64,000 nucleotides of DNA. Origin: Cristatella mucedo (lineage: Eukaryota > Bryozoa > Phylactolaemata > Cristatellidae). The notes under the pieces were generated by a model, which was given only the letters and a program-made list of their open reading frames with translations, was not told where the DNA came from and made no database searches. The position numbers and the translations under genes were made by a program. Every line of letters starts with the position of its first letter. Position 1 is the first letter of the stretch. Positions 37,301 to 63,829 of this stretch are shown here, piece by piece. The stretch spans positions 1,110,001 to 1,174,000 of the forward strand of contig WPIO01000119.1 of NCBI GenBank assembly GCA_009760855.2, given 5' to 3'.

Positions 37301-39782
37301 GCCTAGCAGTTTTAGGCAGGAGCAACAATGAGGCACAACTTGTAATAGACCAGGACGATCGCCAGATCGGGAGCTGCAGATAACGCTGCTCGACAATGTG
37401 GAAAGAACTACAAGCAACCCTCATACGGTAATTAAAACTTCTGAAATATTAAGATGTGGATGCATTTAAGAAGGGCTGCCACGTGGCCCTTACAATATCC
37501 GATTCAGTGCATTTGCTAATGTAGAGTGTTCTTTTCCACTCGCAGCCTGCTAACAAGTGCCCATTGCCTTCATGCAGTTGGCCTATTCCTCGACTAGGTA
37601 CATACAGGCATACAAATGATACTATCTTAAAAACAACATTTTGCCAATCGAACCACCTACACTTCTAGCTCGAGCCGTTTAGCTGTGCTTCTTACCAAGC
37701 TCAACTCCTTTGAAGAAAGTGCCTTTAGTTCCTAGCCTACTTGTTATAAGACTGGTCCATTGAGGAGAATTGACGATTATGTCCATATGAAGGCTGAAAT
37801 TGTCATGCTATTATTGCTTATTTGTTGATGAGCTTCATTTCTAGCACACCTAAGTGCCTAGAAGTAAATGCAGTTCTTCGGAGTCTCTCATATAGAAGTA
37901 TTATTATTATATTTCAAATTGATGTAGTGATCTAATCTAGATGCCCATGATAATAATCATATATACGATCTCTGCAATGTTTCGACCAGATCTTTGTCAG
38001 TGGAAGCTGGTCAACTAAATTGCTGAAAAAACTGTCACACTTCTCACCTTTACGCCTTTCATGATACTTTCTTCGTAATTGTTTGTCATAAGAGGCATGA
38101 CATTGTTCACTTCGAATATAGCTTTTTCTTTTTGCTGTCAACAATAATAAAACAAAAGATATGAGGCATGCATAGGCTTCTCAAAGGCTGAAATTCAACG
38201 TACCACCACTTGCACGACCACTATGCCACAGACACTACGAACACGTGACAGAAACGATTTCAAGGTGAGCCAAAGCACAATGCAAGCGAAGGGTGGCCTA
38301 GTCTCTAGCCCCACGAGGTTCTTGTACGAACTAACTACAGCATAGGTAACTCGCTGTCAATTAGCTTGCCACAGGGCTGCTGCACGAAAAGACAACTGCA
38401 TGATGGGCTAAGCAATGACCACTGGGATAATAATAATAAATACATTTGCATTTGCTACAGCACCCCCAGAACTCTTCTCTTTCTAGGCACTTAATATTTG
38501 CTGTAAAGGAAGCACGATCGAATGGTTAGTGGTAGCATGCTCAATGAACAAGAAGCATAACATGGTTAGGGGCGACATGAACAGGGTCAGTATGCAAATA
38601 TAGTTAATGCAGTGTCAGCGCAAAAGCACACAAATGGACGAATCACACGGACCCACTAAAAACTCACAAATAGATGCGATTTTAGTTTCTTTTAGGAGTG
38701 GTCAAGTCAGAGGATGTCGAGACGAAAGTCAAATGAGTTTCAGGCTTTAGGAGCATAAAATATGAGCATATAAAGGCACGGACTCCAAAGGATTAGAGGT
38801 TCGTACGAGGTAGAGGTAGATTTGACTCCAAAAAGTGGGTGGTACGATGCTTAGTCTGTGCGAGAGTAGCCTTGATAGGTAGGCTGGAGCCAAAGAATGA
38901 CGGGACCTAAAAGTGCACGACACAACCTTGAAGTCGATGCGTTGCTTGACTGGTAGCCAGCGAAGGTCGGCAACAAGTGGTATGAGGTGGCGACTGCGAC
39001 AGACAAGCCTAGCTGCAGAGTTTTGCACCAGCTGTAAGCGCCTGATTGCACATGCCGGTAGACCAGCAAGAAGTGAAATACAAAAGTTGACGGGATGTCA
39101 CAAATGCATGGACCAATTTAGATGTGATATCCCTGTCTAAACCAGCCCGAATCAGTTTGCGTTGGGCGGCAACCAATTACTCCTGAATGTGCATGACCGC
39201 CAGGCGGCCCTGCCCACTCCCATGGAATTACACGTGCTGGCCCCTGAATAAAATGAACGCCGGTGGATTCGCCACGCGGAGCTACACCTCATAGTTGTCC
39301 TGGTGTAGCCTACCTTAACAGCAAGCAGCGATTCTTTGTCAAGCATGCAGCTGCACCTGCGACCCGCTTAATAGCTCTAAATTGCAGCTACAAAACGGAA
39401 CAGCGAGAATGGGTTGATTCAGTCTTTGCTTTAATACTGTGCAGTCGCCACCAAAATTCCTTCAACTAGGCTCTTCGAGAAAATACACCAGAAATAGCAA
39501 AAACAGAAGGTCATGCTATATCAAAACAAGCTTCGGCTGTTGGATGTCTTAGCAATTACTTTTCCGATTTAAACTCAGCGGGTCTTCTTTGCACGACATT
39601 CTGTCAGACTGAAAGCGTACACGCCTACCAGCAGCTCAAGCGACGGGACGTACCGTGTCCTTGAAGTTGAACACAATGTACATTTTGAAATCAAACTGAT
39701 CTGCCAGTGATTCGTTCTTCTTTTGCAGCTGGGTACGCAGGCGGTTGACGACTGACTTTCTTCTGGAGATAGGATCAGCCAT
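30750..39782 (-). CDS. C6orf62: C6orf62 orthologue, complete 7-exon gene
   Basis: Seven coding exons join without a frame break: 39654-39782, 38048-38134, 36985-37074, 36772-36897, 36164-36301, 31153-31212, 30750-30875. Each intron starts GT and ends AG, and all six are phase 0. The 251-codon product matches human C6orf62 (about 229 aa) along its length: MADPISRRK start, [87 protein letters not shown] and [10 protein letters not shown]. The vertebrate protein is intracellular, highly conserved and has no established biochemical role, so none is proposed here. Residues after [15 protein letters not shown] differ from human and extend the C-terminus by about 20 residues. Introns 1, 2 and 5 carry retrotransposon pieces. 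No signal peptide or membrane segment is seen. The assignment rests on remembered family sequence and was not searched. Confidence 0.93.
31153..31212 (-). CDS. C6orf62: C6orf62 exon 6 (20-codon micro-exon)
   Basis: Exactly 20 codons between acceptor CGTTTTTTAG and donor CAG|GTAGGT. They encode [20 protein letters not shown], the same length as the human [20 protein letters not shown] and matching at most positions. It is too short for a normal open-frame scan and lies 4.95 kb from exon 5, across an intron full of transposons. Confidence 0.9.
31343..32835 (-). mobile_element. CR1/L2-like LINE, longest reverse transcriptase copy
   Basis: 5'-truncated non-LTR retrotransposon in C6orf62 intron 5. 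From 32832 down, the minus strand reads [17 protein letters not shown] motif A ([13 protein letters not shown]), one TAG stop near 32632, then an open 326-codon frame (31621-32601) with [14 protein letters not shown] and the catalytic [11 protein letters not shown]. It ends with [11 protein letters not shown], a 3' UTR containing GCATGC-rich tandem motifs and an (ATT)13-like tail written as (AAT)n at 31343-31382 on the plus strand. A single stop in about 400 codons points to recent insertion. Confidence 0.92.
32840..32990 (-). mobile_element. tRNA-derived SINE (type 1)
   Basis: Minus strand: box A-like CTAGCGGTTAAGGTGCTCG near 32960-32978, box B GGGCTCGAGCCCC near 32916-32928, then the LINE-like tail ending in attatttaattatttatt. 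It sits exactly at the 5' end of the 31343-32835 LINE. Confidence 0.8.
33690..34600 (-). mobile_element. decayed Tc1/mariner DNA transposon
   Basis: Minus-strand frames give [37 protein letters not shown] and [20 protein letters not shown], the typical order G-V-G-x-x-x-x-I-x-G-T-M-D, N-E-F-I-L-x-x-D-N, D-W-P-x-Q-S-P-D-L-N-P-I-E of Tc1 transposases. The second Asp (EEDN) and the Glu (NRIEH) of the catalytic triad are kept, but the frame is broken between them. An N-terminal piece may lie at 34370-34570. Terminal inverted repeats were not found. Confidence 0.85.
34925..35008 (+). mobile_element. LINE 3' end fragment
   Basis: gagaaagagattcagttctctgagggtactataaaaatattattg followed by attattatt: plus-strand tail of the LINE/SINE group in C6orf62 intron 5. 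Confidence 0.65.
35300..35760 (-). mobile_element. divergent LINE reverse transcriptase fragment
   Basis: Minus-strand sequence in C6orf62 intron 5 reads, in pieces, like the RT core: an [10 protein letters not shown]-like motif A near 35680 and the P-Q-G-F-V-F-S-P region near 35490. Frames are broken; no tail is visible. Confidence 0.6.
36164..36301 (-). CDS. C6orf62: C6orf62 exon 5
   Basis: Forty-six codons from acceptor TTGGGCAG to donor CAG|GTAAGG. They encode [20 protein letters not shown], then [20 protein letters not shown] and NRQYIQ, aligned with the human FEFHHGDYEKQF and NNPNQSVFLFIDRQHLQ segments. Confidence 0.93.
36400..36730. repeat. purine-rich GAGCAGAGCAACGAGAGC-type minisatellite
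   Basis: Within C6orf62 intron 4 the plus strand repeats variants of gagcagagca(a/g)cgagagc many times, so the transcribed strand's RNA would be pyrimidine-rich. Units are imperfect. Confidence 0.8.
36772..36897 (-). CDS. C6orf62: C6orf62 exon 4
   Basis: Forty-two codons from acceptor TCCGTAG to donor CTG|GTATGG. They encode [20 protein letters not shown], then [20 protein letters not shown]. This matches the human DVIGC...DFILWPRND...CLLFSRWK pattern. Intron 3, between exons 3 and 4, is only 87 bases. Confidence 0.93.
36985..37074 (-). CDS. C6orf62: C6orf62 exon 3
   Basis: Thirty codons from acceptor CTTTGCAG to donor AAG|GTGGGC. They encode [20 protein letters not shown] then [10 protein letters not shown], nearly identical in register to the vertebrate [20 protein letters not shown] segment, the best conserved stretch of the family. 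Confidence 0.94.
37650..37910 (+). mobile_element. degenerate LINE end in C6orf62 intron 2
   Basis: Weak plus-strand similarity: aactcctttgaagaaagtgcctttagttc (near 37705) matches the [10 protein letters not shown] segment, and gtgcctagaagtaaatgcagttcttcgg followed by attattattat ends the copy. Confidence 0.5.
38048..38134 (-). CDS. C6orf62: C6orf62 exon 2
   Basis: Twenty-nine codons between acceptor TTGACAG and donor AAG|GTGAGA. They encode [23 protein letters not shown] and IMKGVK, aligned with the human segment [22 protein letters not shown]. The frame differs from the longest open frame at this place, so it appears only when splicing is considered. Confidence 0.92.
38425..39155 (-). mobile_element. 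CR1/L2-like LINE, 3' part in C6orf62 intron 1
   Basis: Minus-strand copy with an (AAT)-like tail near 38428-38440, degenerate 3' UTR and RT C-terminal pieces such as [20 protein letters not shown] and [14 protein letters not shown]-like sequence with several small gaps. It ends near 39155 at the DKDTTSKL-like segment. Confidence 0.85.
39654..39782 (-). CDS. C6orf62: C6orf62 exon 1 (start codon exon)
   Basis: Forty-three codons from ATG to the donor ACG|GTACGT. It encodes the basic N-terminus [16 protein letters not shown] followed by the family hallmark [19 protein letters not shown]. The ATG lies at the same place as in vertebrate C6orf62, which supports this start. Confidence 0.92.
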
Positions 39783-40060
39783 AGTGACAGTACGTCTATA
39801 TGTATCTTCTCCGTGATTGTGGGTCGTCAGCGAAGAGAGTTCGTCAATTAAAATACGCTGATTCTCGTAGACAATGCCATCTTCATGTTCGCTGGTTGTT
39901 TCTCATATCCCCGTAGATCTCCGCCGTGATTCCATTGCAGAGTTGCAACCAGTACGACATCGCTCGGTTGAGATGACGTCCAGTCCACGTCCGCGGCTCG
40001 GACTTTTCGCTGGCGAATGGAGCGATAGAGCATGCATGACTCGCTACATTTAGTCCGCTG

Positions 40061-40065
40061 ATTGG
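40061..40065 (-). promoter_or_regulatory. candidate CCAAT box upstream of C6orf62
   Basis: The minus strand reads TCCCAATCAGC about 280 bases before the start codon. CCAATCA is the NF-Y core, common in promoters of widely expressed genes. No TATA box is evident between it and the ATG. The transcription start is not known, so this is a weak call. Confidence 0.25.
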
Positions 40066-40468
40066 GAAATAAAAATCTGCTAGCATATGGACAAGAATTT
40101 CCTCATATTAACGTGTATTTCATTATCTTAGCTATCGCTGAAAGATTATTACGAATATACTATATGACATTGAGAAAGAGCAAAGCGTGGTCAGACAGCC
40201 TAACTACCCACTTCCGGATGAGGGCACTCGCTGTAGTCGGATGGATGTGTGAACACAAGTTACTGCGCCCTTGCCCGCCATGGATATCGGACAAGTAGTA
40301 CCAGTAGTTGTCCGCACTAGCAAACGGGGGCCTTGGAGAAACTTGGGTACCTTCTCGGACGGCCATCCGGAAGTGGGAATAGCTCGCAATAAGCTCGACT
40401 GCAAGAGCGCCCTTTTAACGGCCTCCCCACCCTAAACAAATCCTAGGTGATGTAAACGGCCTCATTTT

Positions 40469-40590
40469 TATACAGCGGCAGGGGAGCCATAACGACTGTC
40501 ACCACCGCTTGCAGTTGGCGATAAAGTATCGCCCGCTGCCCACGACCTCGGTCAGAAGCGCTTTGCTTCCTGGGCTATCGCCGCCCTGAA
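40469..40590 (-). mobile_element. tRNA-derived SINE (type 2), 3' part
   Basis: accaccgcttgcagttggcgataaagtatcgcccgctgcccacgacctcgg matches the body and half of the tRNA-like head of the 29 kb SINE. Part of box B is deleted. Confidence 0.6.
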
Positions 40591-41247
40591 GCTCGGTAAC
40601 CCCCATCAGGGTTGCTACAAAGCTCTCAGTGGGAGGCCGAGGCATAAGCTGCATGCACACGCTAGAGAACAGCTCCACGGGCTTGTCGTTCAGCGCGCTT
40701 TGGGCGCACAGCTGCAAGCAGTCACTCTCTAGGAAAAATGGGGTAGCCTGAGTTTTAGACCAGCGGGGAAGAGGGGAGGGGGCGGGGTAAAGCACGCTCA
40801 CATGCAGACTGAGGTAGGTTGGGATCCTTGACCAGGCAATCCAATCTTAACCACTACAAGCGTGAGTGGTATTCACTAAGGATCTTTGCTTTGTTCGGCA
40901 ACCATCTTTCTCATTTTCAAGCAACTGCAGCGAAGCCTTGGCGGACACTTTTAGGGTTCTATAAGGAGCTTACCGTTTTTTGATGGAAAAGATTGCTTTT
41001 AAGACTCATCGAACAGACGAGTAGTTTTATACATATTAAAAGAGGTTAAGTGGCTCGCTGAGGGTGCGGATTCTCGAGCTCGCACACTTCCTCTAATACG
41101 TTGAAGTGATTAATAATAATAACAATAACAATAATAATAATAATAACTGCAATGTCTTTGGCATAGTACAATAAGGTACAAGAGAAGTAACAACCAAGAG
41201 TAAATTACAGAAGCTAACATGCGTAGACAAGCCTGCAAGAGCGTATA

Positions 41248-41415
41248 TAATAATAATAATAACAATAATGCACTTGATAAAGCGCCCTCAGAGAACTTAA
41301 TCTATTCCTAGGCGCTTTACATTTGCTGCAAAGGGAATATATTAATAATAATACATTTACACAGCACCACCGGAGAACTAGAGCTATCTCTAGGCACTTT
41401 AAATACACTCTAAGG
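41248..41415 (-). mobile_element. two consecutive LINE 3' ends
   Basis: A well-kept minus-strand tail (41248-41337: taataataataataacaataat, gcacttgataaagcgccctc, ggcgctttacatttgctg) is followed at 41343-41405 by a second, more diverged one starting aataataatacatttacacagcacc. Confidence 0.8.
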
Positions 41416-42452
41416 GACTTATAGAGGAAGACGCTCGCGGTCGCGGGGCTTCTGGTTACGCAATGACGGTACCGAATCTCGCACATGTGAGCAGGCAAAG
41501 ATTGGGGGAAAACAGACAGCTTCACTCAGGGAGCTGGAAAAGCTTAGCAGACTGGTGGGGCTAAAGAGATCTTCTGGGCGGGCGCCATTGGCGGGCTTAT
41601 TCCGAATAAATCTCCAGAGGACGCTCCCGTTTATTTTAGACAGACCGCCAAGTGTTCTATTGGCGGCCGGCTACTGGGGCTGCTGCCGGACGCCGCAGCT
41701 TGAGCGTCTGCTTCGACGCAGAACTTCTAGGCTCAGGGCGACTTCCATGCTGACGGTCGACTGTTTTCGTAAGTCTTGCCCACTTCCAGTCAGAAATGAT
41801 CTTTGCAATTTGTCTGTAATATTGCACTTGATATTGTTGCGTCTAGAAGGCCTATTGTAACCGACCGTTTGCCCATTTTAAAGGTTTTGTACTCGCTTTG
41901 AAGTTCGAACGTCTCATTTTCCATAACTAAGCTTCGCAGGCAGAAAACCACCTCGGAGTACGCCATCTCGAAGTGGACCCTCAGACCAATAATGCTCCTA
42001 CCAATAACGCTAATAATAGCATTTACTTGGCACCCTGAACAAACTAGGAAAAATATAAATCTCCTCTAGGAACTTTACGTGTGCTTGAAAGTAAGCGCGT
42101 CAGTTGCTTAGCTGCAAAACACACGCATAAGAACGCGACAAGGACTGTTCGCACGGACTAAGCAGATGCTGTGCGGAGCAAGTGAGGTTTTGGTTCCTTT
42201 TGAAATTTCTTCAGTAAAAAAATCATAGCTATAGGTCTGCAACAGGATGGTGCTAATGGCCGCGAGCCGCACGCACGCATCCTCGGAGGATATTCTACGC
42301 GCATCGCTGCCAGGCCGATGGAACAAACAAATTTTTCGCTCGAGGACTGTCGGCAGCGATGTTTTTACCCTGCGCTTGGACATTGCTTCCCAGCTCTCAT
42401 GAAACGACGCGGTGGCATGCCGAAGGTCGCTGCGACTTTGACCGTGCATAAC

Positions 42453-42545
42453 AGTAATAATAATAATAATAATAATGCACTTGATAAAGCACCCTCAGAG
42501 AACCTAATCTCTCTCTAGGCGCTTTACATTTGCAGTAAACTTTCC
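42453..42545 (-). mobile_element. LINE 3' end, minus copy of a tail-to-tail inverted pair
   Basis: (AAT)n at 42453-42476 followed by gcacttgataaagcaccctcagagaacc and gcgctttacatttgc. This is the terminal 90 bases of the CR1/L2-like LINE on the minus strand. Confidence 0.85.
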
Positions 42546-42614
42546 AGCCTGCCAACCGCTATGCATTCGTGGTTTCGCAGTTTGGCATGCGTTAGCGCGT
42601 TGGGCACGTGGTAT

Positions 42615-42806
42615 CTTGTGCATGCTGCCACTAACCGCACTTGCATGCTGACCCTGTGCATGTCGCCCCTAACCATGTTATTCATGTTGCTTGCAAAGCA
42701 TGATATTACTCACCATTCAATCGCGTTTCCCTTTGCTGCAAATGTAAAGCGCCTAGAAAGAAATTGAGTTCTCTGATGGCGCTTTATCAAGTGCATTATT
42801 GTTATT
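42615..42806 (+). mobile_element. LINE 3' end, plus copy
   Basis: Plus-strand 3' UTR from tgtgcatgctgccactaacc to the gcgctttatcaagtgcatta end and a TTATTATTATTA tail at about 42797-42811. With the minus copy at 42453 it forms an inverted arrangement with both tails pointing outward. Confidence 0.85.
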
Positions 42807-43525
42807 ATTATTACTATAGTATCTCAGAGCTGCCGGGACGCCAAAGTGCTTTTACAGGCGGAGTCCGTCGCCGTCTTGAGCGGCCGATACATTCGAAGGT
42901 CAGTGCTTATGAAGAAATTGAGAAGAGCCGACCGCATCGTGGCAAATTACATTCGTGTAATTGTGCGGGTCTCTGCATTCGTACCGCTCGCAGAGGGCGG
43001 GCAGGTGCATCGGGAGAACTATCGATAGTAGCTCGAGCCACCATCGACTGCTCAGGTCCACTAGCCGTGTGCGCCTCCGGCGCTAGCCCAGCTGCAGTAC
43101 ATCCGATGTACGGGAATGAAAGGCAGGTCGACGGATATACCTGCTAATTCACAGTTACAAGCGTCGATGCGTGCACGCAGCTGTACCGCCTTTGTATATC
43201 CGCTTGACAAACAATGTGAAGGAACTATATATAATAGAGCGTCTTTAGGTAAACTTCGAACGACGAGGTTAGATAGAGGCTGAGCGAACCGGTTGATTTT
43301 GCATGGTATGGGATGGGCTTGCCAAATCGCATCATTTCCTTAAGGGAGTGAGTGTGCGCTGGGAGCAAAAATTAAAGCCATAAAAAGCAGTTCCAAAAAT
43401 CCTATGACAACCCGTTCGTTTTTTCTTTGTTAGTGAACCAACTTGGCCCCCTCGGCTCACGTTTCTAATGCATTGCGCTATAAAGCTATTCTTCCAAAGG
43501 TTTTCAAATTGACCATATATTTATA

Positions 43526-43632
43526 CAAATATATATGTAATTTCTATAGCACCCTAAGAAAACTTAATAATGATCTAGGCGCTTTACATTTGCAGCAGCG
43601 GTCGAGCCCACGACTTTCATCCAACCACTAAA
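43526..43632 (-). mobile_element. tRNA-derived SINE (type 1), truncated
   Basis: Plus strand agcaccctaagaaaacttaataatgatctaggcgctttacatttgc is followed by ggtcgagcccacgact, the reversed box B. Box A is lost near 43630. Confidence 0.65.
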
Positions 43633-43737
43633 TAACTATATAGCCTTGAATGGATTTTGAGGTTTTAGCTACTTACGGTTGTCTTCCTGTCTCAAAAAAC
43701 CACAGCAAAGCAACTTGTGAGACACATTTGACAAGAT

Positions 43738-43825
43738 TTATAATAATAATAGTGATAATACTAATGACATTTCTATGGCACCCTCACAGAACTAGACCTC
43801 TTTGTAGGCACTTTACGTATGCTAT
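43738..43825 (-). mobile_element. LINE or SINE 3' end fragment
   Basis: ataataataatagtgataatactaat then a diverged atttctatggcaccctcacagaactagacc and taggcactttacg: the common LINE/SINE tail on the minus strand. Confidence 0.6.
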
Positions 43826-44034
43826 AAGTGAAGTATGCCAGTATGGTCAGTGATAGCAACCAAGTCCTGCTGAATGCTCCTGCTACATGTTTAACAGGAC
43901 CCTGCAGGCCTCCTACAAACGCAGGCCAGGCTCGTCTCCATTCCATTCTGCATAGCCAGGACAGCTAGTCTCTTTGAGGCAGTTCTCAGTCGTAAGGAGA
44001 GTAGGCTACCAGAGCTTGCCAATCGCTGCCCGAG

Positions 44035-44815
44035 TTTCAGCTTCATAACATTGCTAAAATTCGGGCTTGTTTAGATAAGGATACCACGTCCAAGTTGGCC
44101 CTTGCATTCGTGACATCCCGTATCGACTTCTGCAACTCACTGCTTACTGGCCTACCAGCATGTGCGATCAGGCGATTACAGCTGGTGCAAAACTCTGCAG
44201 CTAGGCTTGTCTGTCGTGTGCGTCGCAGTTGCCACATTACTCCACTTCTCGCCGACCTGCACTGGCTACCAGTCAAGCAACGGATTGACTTCAAGGTTTT
44301 GTCGCTCACTTTTAGGTCCCTTCATTCTATGGCTCCAGTCTATCTCTCCGACATACTACCCCATCAGGCCCAGCATCGTACCACCTGCTTTTCGGAATCC
44401 AACAGTCTACAAATACCTCGCACAAACCTTAAATCCTATGGAGACCGTGCATTTAGTTCATATGCTCCCAAAGCCTGGAACTCCCTCCCGACCTGCGTCA
44501 GAACATCCCCTGACCTGACCACATTTAAAAGGAACTTAAAACACACCTATTTAGGACAGCATTTTGTGGGCCATCGTGATTCGTCCTTGATGTGCTTATG
44601 CATGCTGACATCGTGCATGGTGCCACTAACCACATTTGCATGCTGACCCTGTGCATGTCATCCCTAACCATATTATTCATTTTGTTTGTTTTTCAAGCAT
44701 GATTTTACTTACCATTCAATTGCATTTCCCTTTGCAGCAAATGTAAAGCGCCTAGAGAGAGACTGAGTTCTCTGAGGGCGCTTTATCAAGTGCATTATTA
44801 TTATTATTATTATTA
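44035..44815 (+). mobile_element. CR1/L2-like LINE, 3' part
   Basis: Plus-strand copy between the two genes, starting at the segment [15 protein letters not shown]. An open 183-codon frame (44095-44646) covers [20 protein letters not shown] to the UTR. It ends in (ATT)n at 44796-44814. Confidence 0.9.
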
Positions 44816-44904
44816 AGCTTGCTTGTTCAGCCGGCAGCACTTGGCTGCTTTCAAAAGAGAACGGAAATGTCAGCCTAGATTCAAGATGCACTGCATTCCT
44901 ATGC

Positions 44905-45210
44905 TGAAAGACCGTTGGCGACCGAAGCTTTAATTCTGCAGGTAGATCATAGACTGTGGAACTCACTTTAAAAATTCTAGGGCTACAACAGCTACTGGCA
45001 TGCAGACGACTTCGACACATCATTTCCAGACATATTAGCCGCTACTACCATGTTAATCACTTCCTCAAAAGCCCTCCAGATTCAGCTATGCTTCTCAATT
45101 TCTCTTTTTTTGCGTACGATTAAGTCTGTTGGCATTTGTACCGAAAGCCGCTTAGGATTTGTGTGCACTATAGAAAAATCTTCATACAATCCATTTAGAC
45201 TTAACGGTTT
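44905..45210 (+). mobile_element. second LINE family, RT C-terminal fragment
   Basis: Plus strand gaccgttggcgaccgaagctttaattctgcag then actgtggaactcac gives VGDRSFNSAG...LWNSL with a small indel, parallel to 60062. The downstream part (taagtctgttggcatttgt, gtgcactatagaaaaatctt) matches the other copies. Confidence 0.6.
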
Positions 45211-45259
45211 TTTGGTTACACACGTAAAAATTACTTTACATTGCCAACTGAAGCTGTTC

Positions 45260-46070
45260 ACCGGGTGACTCAAGCTATCCCAAATAAGACGGTAGTACTT
45301 TTTTGGACTTGAAAGGTCATAAGATCAGAAAAGAAAGGTTAAAAGATCGTGCCTGAGCATTGAGGCTATCACTTCTATCTATGCCGACGACATCGAGCTG
45401 CACTCACCATGCAAGCCTTCAGCATCAGCTGCAGCTGATTAACTCAACGCCCGTCGTTCAGACATTCAGAGCGAGATGTCGGCTAATTCCTCATCCCTAG
45501 AGGATAGCAGTACCAAACTCTTCAGCACTCGAGGCTGGAATCAATGACTGCACTCATAATAGTATGTTCTAAATCGTCGAGCACTCATAACTCTAGCAGA
45601 CCTGTTTGGTGGCTGCTGGACGTTTACAAGTTTTACTTGGAGGATAGTCTCTACAGCTAGTCATGATGATCGGTAACTGTCCAGAACTAGGAACCACTTA
45701 CTGCAATGACTGGTTACTGCTCTCTTTAGCGCCACGGTTAACCGTAGACTCGGCGCATGTAACCATATGGGGGGGGGGGGCGACAAAAGTCCCGAAGCCA
45801 CCGCAGTGGGTCCTGACAATAACTCAAGCTTGGTCTTAAAGGCAAGAAGCTATGTCGCCTGTCTCTTTGCTTAAGGACTTGTAACAGCTGCCACTAAATC
45901 AATAAATAATAGATAGACAAGGAGCAAAACTCCCACTTTGATCCCAGAGGCCCACTGCTGCTTGGGTCCTCCTTATCTTATCTGAATTCCGGCAGCAGCA
46001 GCAGCAGCAGTTTCAGCCACCTCGTACCCCAAGAGCCTCTCAAGGCAATAAATCAGCCGTGCCCATTTTT
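45260..46070. other. no gene recognised
   Basis: Decayed sequence between the two genes. At 45380-45420 the bases tctatgccgacgacatcgagctgc read IYADDIELH, an isolated RT-like YADD fragment, probably from another LINE. Confidence 0.45.
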
Positions 46071-46074
46071 TGGC

Positions 46075-46400
46075 CAAAAACTGTCATAGACAGAAGCCTA
46101 AATGCATCGTGGGTCCGAAACTGTGGCGCTCACTGCAGCAATGCGCACACATCTTCTCTCCAGCTGCCGACTCGCGAACATCCTGAGCAGCCACCCGGCG
46201 AAGCTACGTCTATCCTGCTTACATCCTCGAATGCTGTCCTGAATCAGCTGTGGTTCTTGCTTACTCTTTATTGTGAGAGATGGAGTCTGTTGGCTATGCA
46301 TGCGCACCGACAATCATTTCGGCTTTGAATGTACTCTAGAAAACTCTCCACTGCAGCACCAGCCTAGTCTTTATGGAGGAATTACAGACGGAGACGTCCA
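46075..46400 (+). mobile_element. second LINE family, diverged fragment
   Basis: actgtcatagacagaagcctaaatgcatcg and aactgtggcgctcactgc correspond to the VGDRSF...RLWSSL part; the later gagatggagtctgttggctatgc, tactctagaaaactctcc and tagtctttatgg pieces follow the same order as in the other copies. Confidence 0.5.
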
Positions 46401-47396
46401 GCATGCATCGAACGCGCTCAGCATCGGCCTCGCTCAAGTCTCGCATGGGATCACGCCAATCAGCGCACAATCAATGCGTGGCCATCGAGCAGCAGCAGCA
46501 GCGCAGCTCACGCAGGCACCTGCTGCAGCAAAGCTTTCGAGAGTGCAGCTCCCATTTACTGAAAATAAAATTAGCAAAAAACCACGCTCACATAAGTCGA
46601 CCTCCAGATCAAGGAATCAGCACGAAACAGCATGCTTCAGCCCAAAAGTTAAAGAATACAGCTTGCCTGCACCTGCCAAATGAGTAAGCAAGCATAAGTA
46701 GTGGCTAGCCGTCAGGCTGTGCAGGAAAATTCCCTCGCCTACACCAGCACGCGTGTCCACACGCCTCAAGCGGCTGCAACCCTCACGGCTTCTGTCTTAC
46801 AGGCATGCCAACCGACCACGGTGGATGCCAGTAAGCTGACCAGTGCTTCCACGGATAACTTCCGGCAGAGAGCTGCGACAATGCAAGTAGCATCCGCTTG
46901 AACGGGTTCTCTCAAACGCACCACAGTAAGGCAGGTAACTATTTCTGCAGCAAGTCATCCATCAACCACCTCCAAATAGTTCCAGCACTGCAGCAACAGT
47001 GCACCACAACCGAAGCGGTCTCGCATGGAACTGGCAGCTGATGAGGTACAGCACTGCAAGATCAAGGCTACTGGGGGGCTCACCACCCCCCTACCCGGGT
47101 CTATAATACAGCTACGCATATGCAGTAAGGGTGAGGGTCTGGCTGAACCAGGAAAGAGGCAAGCACGGCAGATCGCTACACGATCCAAACTGTCAGTCAG
47201 AGCTGCCGCCACTGCTGCTGCGGCGGCAGCTAGGGAGCCTCCACTGAAGAAGCAAAGAGCAAGCAGCAGCAGCGGACTCCAAAGATGCAAGTGCTGAGTC
47301 AGATAGACATGCACAACCAGCGCCTGGCGCTCGACGGATGCTCAGCGCGTGCTGCCCCAAGCAGCACACACAGGACAGCTGCTGCCGAGCAGCGGC

Positions 47397-63556
<16,160 letters not shown>

Positions 63557-63722
63557 CTATAACGGCTTGCCACTTACAAGCAGGCCAAGCGGCTGGTGCG
63601 GGTTCGGCGAAACGGCCGGTGGCTGCCCGCGATACACCACAACACGATGGATGCGCAAGCGGCCGGAACTAGCTCGGCGGCAGGCGGGCCAATGTGCACA
63701 AGCAACGTGCACACACAGACAC

Positions 63723-63797
63723 ACGCGTTCCTAGGTATGCATGCTCGTTCCTAGGTATGCTTGCGCGTTTCTACGCATACATGAGCATTCCTATGCA
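63723..63797. repeat. 19-base imperfect tandem repeat
   Basis: Four units of the form gcgttcctaggtatgcatg / ctcgttcctaggtatgctt / gcgcgtttctacgcatacat / gagcattcctatgcagg. Confidence 0.8.
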
Positions 63798-63829
63798 GGT
63801 GGACCCCACAGGGATTCGCATGCGTACAT

